A DNA stretch of 64,000 bases, from positions 18,266 to 82,265 of the forward strand of contig JAMCYN010000027.1 in assembly GCA_023474015.1 (NCBI GenBank), read 5' to 3'. The DNA is from Armatimonadota bacterium. GTDB taxonomy: Bacteria > Armatimonadota > UBA5829. Each line of letters begins with the position of its first letter. The stretch's first letter is position 1. The position numbers and the translations under genes were made by a program. Below are positions 34,998 through 43,958 of this stretch, piece after piece. A model generated the notes under the pieces. The model did not search any database. It was not told the origin of the DNA and saw only the letters and a list, made by a program, of their open reading frames with translations.

Positions 34998-35324
34998 ATG
35001 ATCGACTCAAACCATAACATGCACCTGCTGCCGATGGAGGCCCTGGAAGAGGCCGCGGCGTGCCTGAAAGTAATGGCACACCCGGTGCGGCTCAGGATAG
35101 CGGACATACTTATGCAGGGGGATCTCACCGTGCGCGAGATCGCCGAGACCTGTGGAGTGCGGGAGCACCAGGTTTGCGAGCACCTGCGCCTGATGCAGAG
35201 CTACAGGCTGCTCACGAGCGAGCGCCGGGGGCGGACGGTGCACTATCGAGTCGTCTCACCACAACTCCCCGCGCTGCTCGGGTGCGTGCGGGAGCACTGC
35301 AATGTCGAAGGGGCAAATTCTTAA
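34998..35324 (+). CDS. ArsR/SmtB-family regulator, candidate persulfide sensor
   Basis: The 108-residue winged-helix protein contains the ArsR core (MAHPVRLRIADILMQGDLTV, REIAETCGVREHQVCEHLRLM). Cysteines are found near the N-terminal helix (AACLK), in the HTH (ETCGV, QVCEH) and near the C-terminus (GCVREHC). SqrR/BigR-type members sense persulfides with a pair of cysteines in helices 2 and 5, and the downstream gene is a persulfide enzyme, so a similar role is likely, though metal sensing is not excluded. A strong promoter-operator region precedes it. Confidence 0.85.
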   Translation: MIDSNHNMHLLPMEALEEAAACLKVMAHPVRLRIADILMQGDLTVREIAETCGVREHQVCEHLRLMQSYRLLTSERRGRTVHYRVVSPQLPALLGCVREHCNVEGANS

Positions 35325-35357
35325 CCCCTATACCAACACGTGCACAGGAGCAAATGA

Positions 35358-37829
35358 ATGAGCGAGAAGATGCGAATAGTTATAGTCGGAGGGGTGGCCG
35401 GCGGGGCCTCGGCGGCGGCGCGCGCCCGGAGGCTGTCGGAGGATGCCGAGATCATACTAATCGAGAGGGGAGAGAGCGTTTCTTTTGCCAACTGCGGCCT
35501 GCCTTATCACATCGGCGGCGCAATTCCCGACCGGAGCAAACTCCTCGTTCAGACGCCCGAGACGCTCTACGGCAACTTCCGCATCGACGTCCGCACGCGC
35601 ACCGAGGCTGTCGCTATCGATCGCGAACGCAAAGAGATTACCATTCGCGACCTCGCCAATGGGGCCGAACATAATATCCCTTACGACAAACTCATCCTAA
35701 GCCCCGGCGCGGAGCCTATCCAACTGCCGATACCAGGCTCCGATGACCCCCGCGTGCTCACCCTCCGCTCGCTGGCCGACATGGATGCGATAATCCGCGT
35801 GCTCGACGAGCGCAAACCCGCGCACTCGCTGGTCCTGGGCGGCGGCTATATCGGCCTGGAGATGGCGGAGGCGCTGCGACAACGCAGCGTCGGTGTCACG
35901 CTGGTCGAGCTGGGCGCGCAGGTGATGGGACCGGTCGATCCCGAGATGGCCGCGCCATTGCATGAGCAGCTCAAGCTCCACGACGTCGACCTGCGGCTTG
36001 AGACCTCAGTTACTCAGTTCACCAACACCGACGACCACCTTACTGCTTATCTGAGCGCCGGTGACTCGCTCGACTGTGGCCTGGTAATCATGGCCGTGGG
36101 CGTCAAGCCTGAGGTGACGCTTGCGCGCGACGCGAGGCTGGCTATCGGCGAGCGCGGCGGGATAACAGTCGACGAGCACATGCGCACCAGCGATCCGGAC
36201 ATCTTCGCAGTGGGCGACGCGGTTGAGGTGACTGATTTCGTCGGCGGTTTTGCCACTCTCATCCCGCTTGCCGGACCGGCCAATCGTATGGGCCGCATTG
36301 CCGCCGACAACGCCCTCGGCCGCGACACCGTTTATAAGAAAAGCCAGGGCACGGGCATCTGCAAGGTGTTCGACCTGGCCGTGGGTATGACCGGCATGAG
36401 CGAAAAATCCCTCAAGCGCGCGGGAATGGCCTATGAGAAAGTCTACATCCACCCCGTCAATCACGCGAGCTACTATCCCGGCGCGAGTCCGATCAGTCTG
36501 AAGCTACTGTTCGACCCCGACAACGGCAGGGTGCTCGGCGTGCAGGCGGTCGGCTCCGACGGCGTGGACAAGCGCATCGACGTGCTGGCGGTTGCGATTC
36601 GCGCGGGCCTGACGGTGTTCGACCTCGAAGAGATGGAGCTTGCCTACGCACCGCCCTACGGCTCGGCCAAGGACCTCGTGAACTACGCCGGGTTCGTTGC
36701 CTCGAATGTGATCAAAGGTGATGCGCGGATATGCCAGGTCGAGGATGTGCACGACCCGCGCGAGGACCAGTTCCTGCTCGATGTCCGAAAGCCTTTCGAG
36801 CTGGCGAGTGGGACCATCCCCGGTGCGGTCAATATCCCACTCGACAAGCTCCGCGACCGCATCGTCGAACTGCCTCGCGACAAGGAACTGCTGGTGTTTT
36901 GCCAGGTGGGCTTGCGCGGGTATGTGGCGTGCCGGATGCTCAGCCAGAAGGGGTTCAACTGCCGCAACCTAACCGGCGGGATCAAGACCTACAATGCATT
37001 CACCGGCCATGCGCCCCGCATTCCCGAGCCGCCCACGCCCAACATCTGCGACGATTCAGGCATGAGCTGCGCCGCGCAGGGCGAATCCAGGCCCCATCCC
37101 GTATCCATTGTCAATATCGTGGATGCCTGCGGCCTGCAATGCCCCGGCCCCATTATGAGAGTCGCGACCGAGTTGGAAGCCGTCAAGGAGGGCGAAGCGA
37201 TAAGCGTGATCAGCACCGACCCTGCGTTTGCGAGTGACATCGGGGCGTGGTGCCACAGCACGGGTAACAGGCTGGTCGAGGTCGTCCCCGAAAACGGACA
37301 TTGCAAGGCCGTTATCGCCAAAGGCGCCGGGGCGCAGTCCGTAAGCTCGATTCCGATGAGTAAGCGCAAGACGATGGTTGTTTTCAGCAGCGACTACGAC
37401 AAGCTGATGGCTGCGTTCGTTATCGCCAACGGCGCCGTGGCGATGGGCAGCGAGGTCACCATGTTCTTCACTTTCTGGGGCATCAACGCGCTCCGTAGGG
37501 ACAAGCGGGTAACCGTCCGGAAGACGCTGATCGAGAAGATGTTCGGCCGTATGATGCCCCGCGGCGCGGGCAGGCTTACGCTCTCCAAGATGAACATGGG
37601 CGGTATGGGCCTTGCTATGATCAAGGGGATTATGCGCAAGAAGAACGTCCCATCGCTGCCGGATCTGATCAGGTCCGCGCAAGAATCCGGCGTAAAGTTG
37701 GTCGTATGCGCCATGTCCATGGACCTGATGGGCATCAAGCGCGAGGAACTGATCGACGGCATCGAAGAGGGCGGCGTGGCCATGTATCTCGATCACGCCG
37801 AGGCTGGGAATGTGAATTTGTTTATATAG
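35358..37829 (+). CDS. CoA-disulfide reductase-rhodanese-TusA-DsrE-like four-domain fusion
   Basis: The 823-residue protein chains four sulfur-handling modules. Residues about 1-450 are a FAD/NAD(P)H CoA-disulfide/polysulfide reductase (IVGGVAGGASAAARARR and the redox Cys46 in SFANCGLPY). About 460-560 is a rhodanese domain with the persulfide Cys in LLVFCQVGLRGY. About 580-655 is TusA/SirA with CGLQCPGP. About 666-823 is a DsrE/DsrF/DrsH-like domain. CoADR-rhodanese fusions reduce persulfides and polysulfides; the extra TusA and DsrE-like parts suggest that sulfane sulfur is passed along the same chain. It is co-transcribed with the ArsR gene. Confidence 0.93.
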   Translation: MSEKMRIVIVGGVAGGASAAARARRLSEDAEIILIERGESVSFANCGLPYHIGGAIPDRSKLLVQTPETLYGNFRIDVRTRTEAVAIDRERKEITIRDLANGAEHNIPYDKLILSPGAEPIQLPIPGSDDPRVLTLRSLADMDAIIRVLDERKPAHSLVLGGGYIGLEMAEALRQRSVGVTLVELGAQVMGPVDPEMAAPLHEQLKLHDVDLRLETSVTQFTNTDDHLTAYLSAGDSLDCGLVIMAVGVKPEVTLARDARLAIGERGGITVDEHMRTSDPDIFAVGDAVEVTDFVGGFATLIPLAGPANRMGRIAADNALGRDTVYKKSQGTGICKVFDLAVGMTGMSEKSLKRAGMAYEKVYIHPVNHASYYPGASPISLKLLFDPDNGRVLGVQAVGSDGVDKRIDVLAVAIRAGLTVFDLEEMELAYAPPYGSAKDLVNYAGFVASNVIKGDARICQVEDVHDPREDQFLLDVRKPFELASGTIPGAVNIPLDKLRDRIVELPRDKELLVFCQVGLRGYVACRMLSQKGFNCRNLTGGIKTYNAFTGHAPRIPEPPTPNICDDSGMSCAAQGESRPHPVSIVNIVDACGLQCPGPIMRVATELEAVKEGEAISVISTDPAFASDIGAWCHSTGNRLVEVVPENGHCKAVIAKGAGAQSVSSIPMSKRKTMVVFSSDYDKLMAAFVIANGAVAMGSEVTMFFTFWGINALRRDKRVTVRKTLIEKMFGRMMPRGAGRLTLSKMNMGGMGLAMIKGIMRKKNVPSLPDLIRSAQESGVKLVVCAMSMDLMGIKREELIDGIEEGGVAMYLDHAEAGNVNLFI

Positions 37830-37927
37830 GCAACAGCAGGGAAGGAATTCTCGTCGCGAAAACACAAAAGGGGAAGGGAGCACGCTGGACCTTACCATTA
37901 ATGAGGGATGCACCCAACTCATTCAAC

Positions 37928-37956
37928 TTGTTTGCGGGGCCGGATTGCGGTATAAT
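37928..37956 (+). promoter_or_regulatory. Promoter of ssrA
   Basis: TTGTTT (37928-37933), 17-base spacer, TATAAT (37951-37956). The precursor would carry a leader of about 48 nt with an AGCGGTG/CACCGCT hairpin, to be removed by RNase P. Confidence 0.7.
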
Positions 37957-38010
37957 ATGTGTAGCGGTGGGCGCACCGCTGAATGGGCTTAGTTGCCCTG
38001 TTTCCCTCGT

Positions 38011-38360
38011 GGGGGCGATTGGTGTCGACAGGGAATGGGTTGGCTTAAGCTGCGAGCCGAGGCGCCGCTGGCCTCGTAAAAAGCGGCAAAACAATAAACG
38101 CGAATACAAGTTACGCACTCGCTGCTTAATTAGCGGCGCATCTGCCCGTTCTCAGCCGGTGTGAACGGATACGGGTGTCATTAAAACCGGCTCGCTCGTC
38201 CCATTAAGTCCGTCGATGGACGAGGACAACCTTACGGACTGGGGCTGACGTATCCCGCCTGCAGGAGACTGATAGCTCGAGATCAAAATGTAGGAAACGC
38301 TCGTAGACGCTTTGGTTGACACTTCTTTGGACTGGGGTTCGAGTCCCCACGCCTCCACCA
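38011..38360 (+). ncRNA. ssrA: tmRNA (transfer-messenger RNA)
   Basis: This 350-nt RNA has a tRNA-like domain made from GGGGGCG at the 5' end pairing with CGCCTCC at the 3' end, a T arm (CTGGGGTTCGAGTCCCCA), and an encoded CCA end. The tag frame runs from resume codon GGC 38085 to TAA 38127-38129 and encodes GKTINANTSYALAA (plus the charged Ala), ending with the YALAA proteolysis signal. tmRNA with SmpB rescues stalled ribosomes. The tag resembles the Bacillus tag in starting GKT. tmRNA 3' ends are favoured integration sites, but no second copy of the end sequence is seen in the window. Confidence 0.97.
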
Positions 38361-38390
38361 ATGTTATCGTAACAAAGACTCTCTCTGATG

Positions 38391-38422
38391 AAAGCTCCGG
38401 GGACATCAACCCTGGGGCTTTT
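38391..38422 (+). terminator. Intrinsic terminator of ssrA
   Basis: A 12-bp stem with wobble pairs (AAAGCTCCGGGG with CCCTGGGGCTTT) and a trailing T run, 31 bases after the tmRNA 3' end. Confidence 0.8.
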
Positions 38423-38799
38423 GCCGTTTTGGGCGTGGAAATCGAGCTTGAGACCGCAGAATCCGGCAGTTCGCGCCGCTCGAATCTTGTGGACTCGTTC
38501 AGGCGGTCAGACCCCATATCAAGGCAGGATTCTCTCTCTTTCCGCCAATTCTCTCTACATCTTCTGGACTCGTCATTTTGAGTCCAAAAGATTTCTGAGC
38601 ACGAGTTTGAAGGGTTTCACAGTCGTTTGTGCCTGGTAACGATTGGAGTAGAGGGCGTTTCGGTGTGTAATGCCGGGTATACTGTTAAGGTGAGGCGATG
38701 CACACGTGCTCGGATGGCTGGATGATGGGATCGTGGGGTTGGCTGATGATAGGCAATGGCTGCCCTTGCGAGAGGGACCGTGCATAGGAGGGAGATGTA
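38423..38799. other. Gene-free interval between ssrA and osmC-like gene
   Basis: No convincing coding frame, hairpin or repeat is seen. A TATACT at about 38675 could be the -10 box of the downstream gene, but no matching -35 box was found. Confidence 0.5.
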
Positions 38800-39345
38800 A
38801 TGTCGCAGACCAACAATGTTAACCTAGACGGCATGGCCGTTTTCGCCGAACAGATTCAGCAGGATCCAACCAAAGCCAAGAGAACACAGGTGATCGAGGG
38901 CGAATGGGTTCTTGGCGCTGGCGGCCCGCAGTTCGTATCAACTATCAGCTACGAAGGCGGCACGGCGACATTTGAGACCGATAATCCAACATTCATGGGC
39001 GGCACTGGAACACTGCCCGGTCCAATGCATTACTGCTTCTTTGGCCTTGCGTCCTGCTATACAGGAGTGTTCGCTTCAATGGCCGCATCGCTCGGGGTCG
39101 AAATCAAGAGCCTGACCACGCGCGTGGAAGCGGACATAGACTTCTCCAAGGTCTTTGGCCTTGGAGACGAGCCGATCATGGAGGAGGTCCGCATCACTCT
39201 CCAGGTCGTAACTGATTCGCCCGAGGAAAAGGTTCGAGATGCCGAGTCTCTGGCTCTGGAGCGTTGTCCGGTGGTCTTCACATTGAGTAACATCGTGAAG
39301 CTGACTCCCGGACTTGAGATTGTCCCGCTGCGGCCGTCGCTATAG
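38800..39345 (+). CDS. OsmC/Ohr-family protein
   Basis: The 181-residue protein has the OsmC fold pattern with two conserved cysteines, one in CFFGLASCYTGVFASMAASLG and one in ALERCPVVFTLSN. Family members reduce organic hydroperoxides through this Cys pair, although many environmental OsmC proteins lack a tested activity. GGAGGG is 8 bases before the ATG. It lies upstream of the metal-resistance pair and could be part of an oxidative/metal stress cluster. Confidence 0.88.
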   Translation: MSQTNNVNLDGMAVFAEQIQQDPTKAKRTQVIEGEWVLGAGGPQFVSTISYEGGTATFETDNPTFMGGTGTLPGPMHYCFFGLASCYTGVFASMAASLGVEIKSLTTRVEADIDFSKVFGLGDEPIMEEVRITLQVVTDSPEEKVRDAESLALERCPVVFTLSNIVKLTPGLEIVPLRPSL

Positions 39346-39391
39346 AGCCTGTTTGTTCTGCCGGAGTTCTTCCACCACCGGAACACGGATG

Positions 39392-39438
39392 TTGACGAGC
39401 TACGTTCTTCATGATATATTACCACATAGTGATGTGGT
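39392..39438 (+). promoter_or_regulatory. Promoter and operator of the arsR-P1B ATPase operon
   Basis: TTGACG (39392-39397), 17-base spacer, TATATT (39415-39420), then the inverted repeat ACCACAT-AGTG-ATGTGGT (39421-39438) overlapping the start site, as for metal-sensing ArsR/SmtB repressors. Confidence 0.8.
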
Positions 39439-39455
39439 GATACGAGGCAACCTGT

Positions 39456-39788
39456 ATGTCCAGCGTTTCGAGTAAGCATTCCATAGACTTGAAATCAAAG
39501 CTGTTCAGAGGCTATTCGGACCCGGCACGGTTATCCATCCTTGAGGCTTTGCGGGGGGAGTCCCTGTCGGTATCCGAGATCGTCGAACTGACCGGTCTCA
39601 ACCAGTCCAATGTCTCAAACCACCTGTCATGTCTGAAGGAATGTAGCCTGGTCACTTGTGAACAACATGGTCGGTATGTGTATTACCGATTGAGCGATCC
39701 ACGCATCAACTCGATGCTGGTCTTGGCTGAAGACTTGCTGTCTGATATAGGAAACCGCGTCTATGAATGCACCCGGTATAGAAGCTGA
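39456..39788 (+). CDS. ArsR-family metal-sensing repressor
   Basis: The 110-residue winged-helix protein has FRGYSDPARLSILEALRG and the recognition region LTGLNQSNVSNHLSCLKEC. Cysteines in CLKECSLVTC and near the C-terminus (YECTRYR) resemble the CmtR-type Cd/Pb site. It precedes a P1B ATPase gene by 24 bp and has a dyad operator at its own promoter, so it most likely derepresses the exporter when metal binds. Which metal is not decidable. Confidence 0.88.
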   Translation: MSSVSSKHSIDLKSKLFRGYSDPARLSILEALRGESLSVSEIVELTGLNQSNVSNHLSCLKECSLVTCEQHGRYVYYRLSDPRINSMLVLAEDLLSDIGNRVYECTRYRS

Positions 39789-39812
39789 CTGGATACGAGA
39801 GGAAGATGCCTG

Positions 39813-41711
39813 ATGGATAGAGACGAACGGGAAGTCCTGGAGGCTCGGTGGTATACCCATCCGCCGATGCGCAACGCGCTACTGGCCGGGCTATTGACTG
39901 GCATAGCATTTGCCCTTCGTCACACGGGGCTTATCCCAGACGTGGCAGAGACGTCGATATACATCGTAGCGATCCTACTGGGTGGCTATCACTGGAGCCG
40001 GGAAGGTCTCGAAGAGATCTTCACTGAGAGGCGAGTCGGGATCGAGATCCTTATGATGGGAGCGACCATAGGCTCAGCCATTCTGGGCATGTGGGACGAG
40101 GCCGCGTTCCTGGTGTTCCTGTATGGCACTGCGGAGGGCATCGAGGAGTATACCTATGCAAAAACCAGGCACTCAATACGGAAGCTTCTTGACCTGGCTC
40201 CCAAGGAGGCCAGGGTGATCAGGAACGGCGGAGAAGAGACTATTCCCGCCGAGGCTTTGGAAGTCGGAGACGTATTCGTAGTAAGGCCCGGTGAATCCAT
40301 GCCGACAGACGGGGTTGTCGTCAGCGGGAGTTCCTCGGTAAATGAGGCTCCGGTGACAGGGGAATCAATCCCTGTCGAGAAGAAACCGGAGTCAAAGGTC
40401 TTTGCCGCGACGATGAACCTTAGAGGCTGTCTTGAGGTAAGAGTGACCGCGACGTTCGAGAACAACACCCTTGCCAAGATGATCCATCTGGTTGAGGAAG
40501 CTCAGGAGCAGAAAGGGAAAGCTCAACTCTTTATCGAGAGTTTCGGCGACAAGTACTCGCCAATCGTGTTAGTCTCGGCTGTGCTTCTGGCCACGGTGGT
40601 CCCGCTTCTCGGCGGATCGGTTTCCGAATGGGCTACACGAGCCGTCGTCTTGCTGGTTGCGGCCGCGCCCTGTGCCCTGGTCATGTCCACACCTGTGGCG
40701 GTTGCCGCCGGGATAGGGAAGGCTGGAAGAAGCGGGATTCTCATCAAGGGCGGTGTTCACCTTGAGAACTTGGGCAAGGTCAAAGTCGTGGCATTTGACA
40801 AGACCGGGACCCTCACAAAAGGCAAACCGGTAGTCACGGATGTCTGGACGTTCAATGGGAACGAACAGGACCTTCTCAGGCTCTGCTACAGTATCGAGAG
40901 ACTCTCCGAGCATCCACTTGCCGAAGCGGTTGTCGAGAAAGCCGAGGGTCTTGGAATCGCTCCACTTGACGTGACCGATTTCGAAGCTCTGACCGGCGAG
41001 GGAGTGAAAGCTCAGGTGCAGGGCAAGACTACGTATGTCGGACGACCGGAGTTGTTTGCCAGCCTCGGTCTGAGCCTGAACGACAAGGCGGAACTGGAGC
41101 GTCTTCGCAATGGCGGCAAGACAGTCATCTATGTGGGAACCGATGAACACATCATGGGAGCGATAGGCATAAGAGACGAGATTCGCCCCCAAGCTTCTGA
41201 GGTCATTGGTAAGCTTCACAGCATGGGCATCAAGACCGTGATGCTTACAGGAGACAACGAGACCACCGCGCGGACAATCGCTGCGGAACTCGGCATAGAT
41301 GATGTAAGAGCGAATCTTAAGCCCGAAGACAAGATCGAGGCCGTTAGACGCTTGGAAGAAGAATACGGGGCGGTCATAATGATAGGCGATGGCATAAACG
41401 ACGCTCCCGCGCTCGCCCGCGCATCAGTCGGAATCGCAATGGGAGCGGCCGGAACTGATGCCGCGATTGAGGCCGCCGATGTCGCTCTTATGGGGGACGA
41501 TATCGCGAGGGTTCCATATGCCGTCAGCCTGGGACGACGAGCGCGCAATATCAGCAGGCAGAACATAGTCTTTTCCTTGCTGATACTGGCCGTGTTGATA
41601 CCTGCCGCCCTTCTGGGGGTGATGAGCGTAGCGGTAGCTGTGTTCGCACACGAGACCTCCGAGATCCTGGCCGTGCTGAACGGTCTGCGCGTGTCGCGAG
41701 TGAGCAGGTGA
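39813..41711 (+). CDS. Heavy-metal P1B-type ATPase
   Basis: This 632-residue ATPase has all catalytic motifs: TGES, DKTGTLT (phosphorylated Asp), HPLAEAVV, MLTGDNETTA and GDGINDAPAL. It lacks an N-terminal CxxC metal-binding domain and has eight or fewer membrane segments, like the P1B-4 (CoaT/CzcP) group. The transmembrane metal motif is APC (in AAAPCALVMSTP) rather than CPC or SPC, and the last helix has HETSEILAVLNGLR. Co, Zn or Cd export is likely, with specificity uncertain. It is co-transcribed with the upstream ArsR gene. Confidence 0.92.
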   Translation: MDRDEREVLEARWYTHPPMRNALLAGLLTGIAFALRHTGLIPDVAETSIYIVAILLGGYHWSREGLEEIFTERRVGIEILMMGATIGSAILGMWDEAAFLVFLYGTAEGIEEYTYAKTRHSIRKLLDLAPKEARVIRNGGEETIPAEALEVGDVFVVRPGESMPTDGVVVSGSSSVNEAPVTGESIPVEKKPESKVFAATMNLRGCLEVRVTATFENNTLAKMIHLVEEAQEQKGKAQLFIESFGDKYSPIVLVSAVLLATVVPLLGGSVSEWATRAVVLLVAAAPCALVMSTPVAVAAGIGKAGRSGILIKGGVHLENLGKVKVVAFDKTGTLTKGKPVVTDVWTFNGNEQDLLRLCYSIERLSEHPLAEAVVEKAEGLGIAPLDVTDFEALTGEGVKAQVQGKTTYVGRPELFASLGLSLNDKAELERLRNGGKTVIYVGTDEHIMGAIGIRDEIRPQASEVIGKLHSMGIKTVMLTGDNETTARTIAAELGIDDVRANLKPEDKIEAVRRLEEEYGAVIMIGDGINDAPALARASVGIAMGAAGTDAAIEAADVALMGDDIARVPYAVSLGRRARNISRQNIVFSLLILAVLIPAALLGVMSVAVAVFAHETSEILAVLNGLRVSRVSR

Positions 41712-41933
41712 GTGAGTGGCCTCTTGCGAACTCACTGGCAACCAAGCGCATATGATCTGGTGAGTTGTACCGGTCCAGAAGGCTTGGTGCTAGACGCGGG
41801 GTTGCGTGTTCAGCTTGATATGCAGGTTGACCGGCTACCATCATCATCAGGAATGTGACCGGCAGGAATGGAAGGCATTCACCGACCGTAGGCAACTCGG
41901 CACCATCAGCACAGTGACGCAGTTTACCCGCCA

Positions 41934-42380
41934 TCAGCGCAGTGCTGTGATCGGCCGATATGATCTTTTCTGCTGGAATCCAAGCGCGACCCGTTGGTCA
42001 TCCCACATCACCGACCTCACTTTGGTGAGTTTGGTAAGCGACAGCCCGCTCGGTTCATTGCCCATCAGGATTGCCTCAATGATATCCGGCGCAAGAAGCG
42101 TGAGCCTGATGATCCTGGCCGCGAACGATACATCGAGTCCGACGGCCTCGGCGATATCCGTTATGCTCTTGAACCTGCCATCGTCGAGCAACTTCTTCCA
42201 CCGGTGCGCCCGGGCCAGGGCTATCACCAAGGCTTCTTGATGGTTAGCCCGCAGAACCGTTCCACCTGAGAACGCTCCGGGAACGATGATCCCCTTTCGC
42301 CCGTTGCGTTTCTTCATCGTCAGCGGCACGCTCACGATGATGCCCCCGTCCGTATGCGACATGGTAGCTCCTAACACCAT
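41934..42380 (-). CDS. HTH protein of the serine-recombinase cassette
   Basis: The 148-residue protein carries a helix-turn-helix-like region (FKSITDIAEAVGLDVSFAARI) preceded by HQEALVIALARAHRWKKLLD and followed by RLTLLAPDIIEAILMGNEP. This arrangement is common in proteins encoded beside DUF2924 and serine recombinases in environmental bacteria. It likely assists or regulates the recombinase. It is the last gene of a three-gene minus-strand unit, 7 bp after the recombinase. Confidence 0.75.
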   Translation of the reverse strand: MVLGATMSHTDGGIIVSVPLTMKKRNGRKGIIVPGAFSGGTVLRANHQEALVIALARAHRWKKLLDDGRFKSITDIAEAVGLDVSFAARIIRLTLLAPDIIEAILMGNEPSGLSLTKLTKVRSVMWDDQRVALGFQQKRSYRPITALR

Positions 42381-42387
42381 TCTGTTA

Positions 42388-43956
42388 TCACCTCTGTTTA
42401 TGTTCAGAAACTGTGCCTCTCAACTCACTCATCAGCGAATGGACGCCGTCTGTCCTGATTCTGATGTCCATCCCATCCGGTCTCACAATGACCTGCTCGA
42501 CCAGCAGCTTGATGATCCGGCACTGCTCCAGCGGGTAAAGCTCTTCCCATATCGGGTCGAGGCGGCGCAGACATTCCGACACGTCACGCTCATCAACAAG
42601 CCTGCTCTGCAAGAGTTGGAGTTCATCGCTCACTTCCTGCAGTCCGCGCTGTGTATCTATGAACTCTTCGTTGGTACGCCGAATCTCCTGGGCAGCCTCT
42701 CCGTTGGTCTTACCGGAATCCATCAACCCAGCCGCCGCCGTCTTAAGTTCGTCAAGCCGGGCCGCGAGACTGCTCTTCTCATCCGCCAAGTGCGTTATGT
42801 CCGCAGCTTCCAGCCGAGTGGCTTCCGCGAATGTCTGCGCGACCATTTCGGGTGAAGAGAAGATGGACCTAAGCTGGTGTATCACGGCTTGTTCTACCTC
42901 ACCAGCGGACACGGACTTCACCGGGCAGGAGTCATACCCGTTCTTCGAGGCTCTCCCGCATAGGTAGTAGCGATATAGCTTCCCCTTGCTTTCAGTGGTC
43001 ACTGGACTCATGGCCTTGTCGCAGACGCCGCACCGTATGATGCCCTTCAGCAGTGCGGGCACCTTGGCGCGGACATAATGGCGTCGTTCTCCACGGTTGC
43101 TTTCTATGACCGCGTGAGCACGTTCCCACATCTCCTTGGTGACTATGGGCTCCTGCTCCCCGGGGTAAGTATTGTCCTTGTGGATTACCTCGCCGAGATA
43201 GGTCCGGTTGTAGAGCACCCGGTAGATGTGCATCTTGTGCCAGGCGCGACCTTCTCGAAACACGCCTCGTTTGGTCATCCATGCTTTTGTCGTGACTCCG
43301 CGTTTGTTGAGTTCCTCCGCTACGGTCTGCGGCGAGCCGATCTCAGCGAATCTCCTGAATATGTGGCGGACGACCTTCGCCTCTTCCGGATTAAGGACAA
43401 GGCGACACTTCTCACTGTCAACGTCGTATCCGAGCGGCGGCGTTCCGCCTGTGAACTTGCCCTTGCGTTTGGCTGCCGCGACCTTATCGCGAATGCGCTC
43501 CCCGATGATCTCCCTCTCGAACTGGGCAAAGCTCAGGAGCACATTCAGGATGAGTCGCCCCATCGATGTGCTGGTGTTGAACTGCTGGGTGACGGAAACG
43601 AACGAAACGTCGTTCCGCTCGAATACCTCCATGATCCGAGCAAAGTCCAACAGCGAGCGGGAAAGGCGGTCGACCTTATAGACGACCACGCAATCGATCC
43701 TACGGTTCTCGACAGCCTGAAGCAGCCTCTCAAGGGCTGGGCGTTCTATGGTCCCACCTGAGTAGCCACCATCGTCGTACTGTTGCGGCATGACGGTCCA
43801 CCCTTCGTGCCGCTGGCTTGTTATATACGCCTCTCCGGCTTCGCGCTGGGCGTCAAGTGAGTTGAACTCTTGCTCAAGGCCCTCTTCGGTGCTCTTTCGG
43901 GTATATATTGCGCAGCGAACGCGAGGGTTTGTCGTAGCATTTGTCTTTCCGGTCAC
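42388..43956 (-). CDS. Large serine recombinase (resolvase/integrase)
   Basis: The 522-residue protein has an N-terminal resolvase domain with the catalytic Ser22 in YTRKSTEEGL, YDDGGYSGGT and KVDRLSRSLLDF, a recombinase domain (about 170-290) and a zinc ribbon (CGVCDKAMSP with later CGRASKNGYDSCP) followed by a long coiled coil. Enzymes of this class catalyse phage integration and excision or act as transposases. Placement at the element's left edge supports integrase function. Confidence 0.93.
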   Translation of the reverse strand: MTGKTNATTNPRVRCAIYTRKSTEEGLEQEFNSLDAQREAGEAYITSQRHEGWTVMPQQYDDGGYSGGTIERPALERLLQAVENRRIDCVVVYKVDRLSRSLLDFARIMEVFERNDVSFVSVTQQFNTSTSMGRLILNVLLSFAQFEREIIGERIRDKVAAAKRKGKFTGGTPPLGYDVDSEKCRLVLNPEEAKVVRHIFRRFAEIGSPQTVAEELNKRGVTTKAWMTKRGVFREGRAWHKMHIYRVLYNRTYLGEVIHKDNTYPGEQEPIVTKEMWERAHAVIESNRGERRHYVRAKVPALLKGIIRCGVCDKAMSPVTTESKGKLYRYYLCGRASKNGYDSCPVKSVSAGEVEQAVIHQLRSIFSSPEMVAQTFAEATRLEAADITHLADEKSSLAARLDELKTAAAGLMDSGKTNGEAAQEIRRTNEEFIDTQRGLQEVSDELQLLQSRLVDERDVSECLRRLDPIWEELYPLEQCRIIKLLVEQVIVRPDGMDIRIRTDGVHSLMSELRGTVSEHKQR

Positions 43957-43958
43957 CT

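Noticed and set aside
41712..41933. CRISPR-like or attachment-site repeat at the phage's left border
   Set aside because: No regularly spaced repeats and no sequence repeated elsewhere in the window were found; attachment core remains unidentified.
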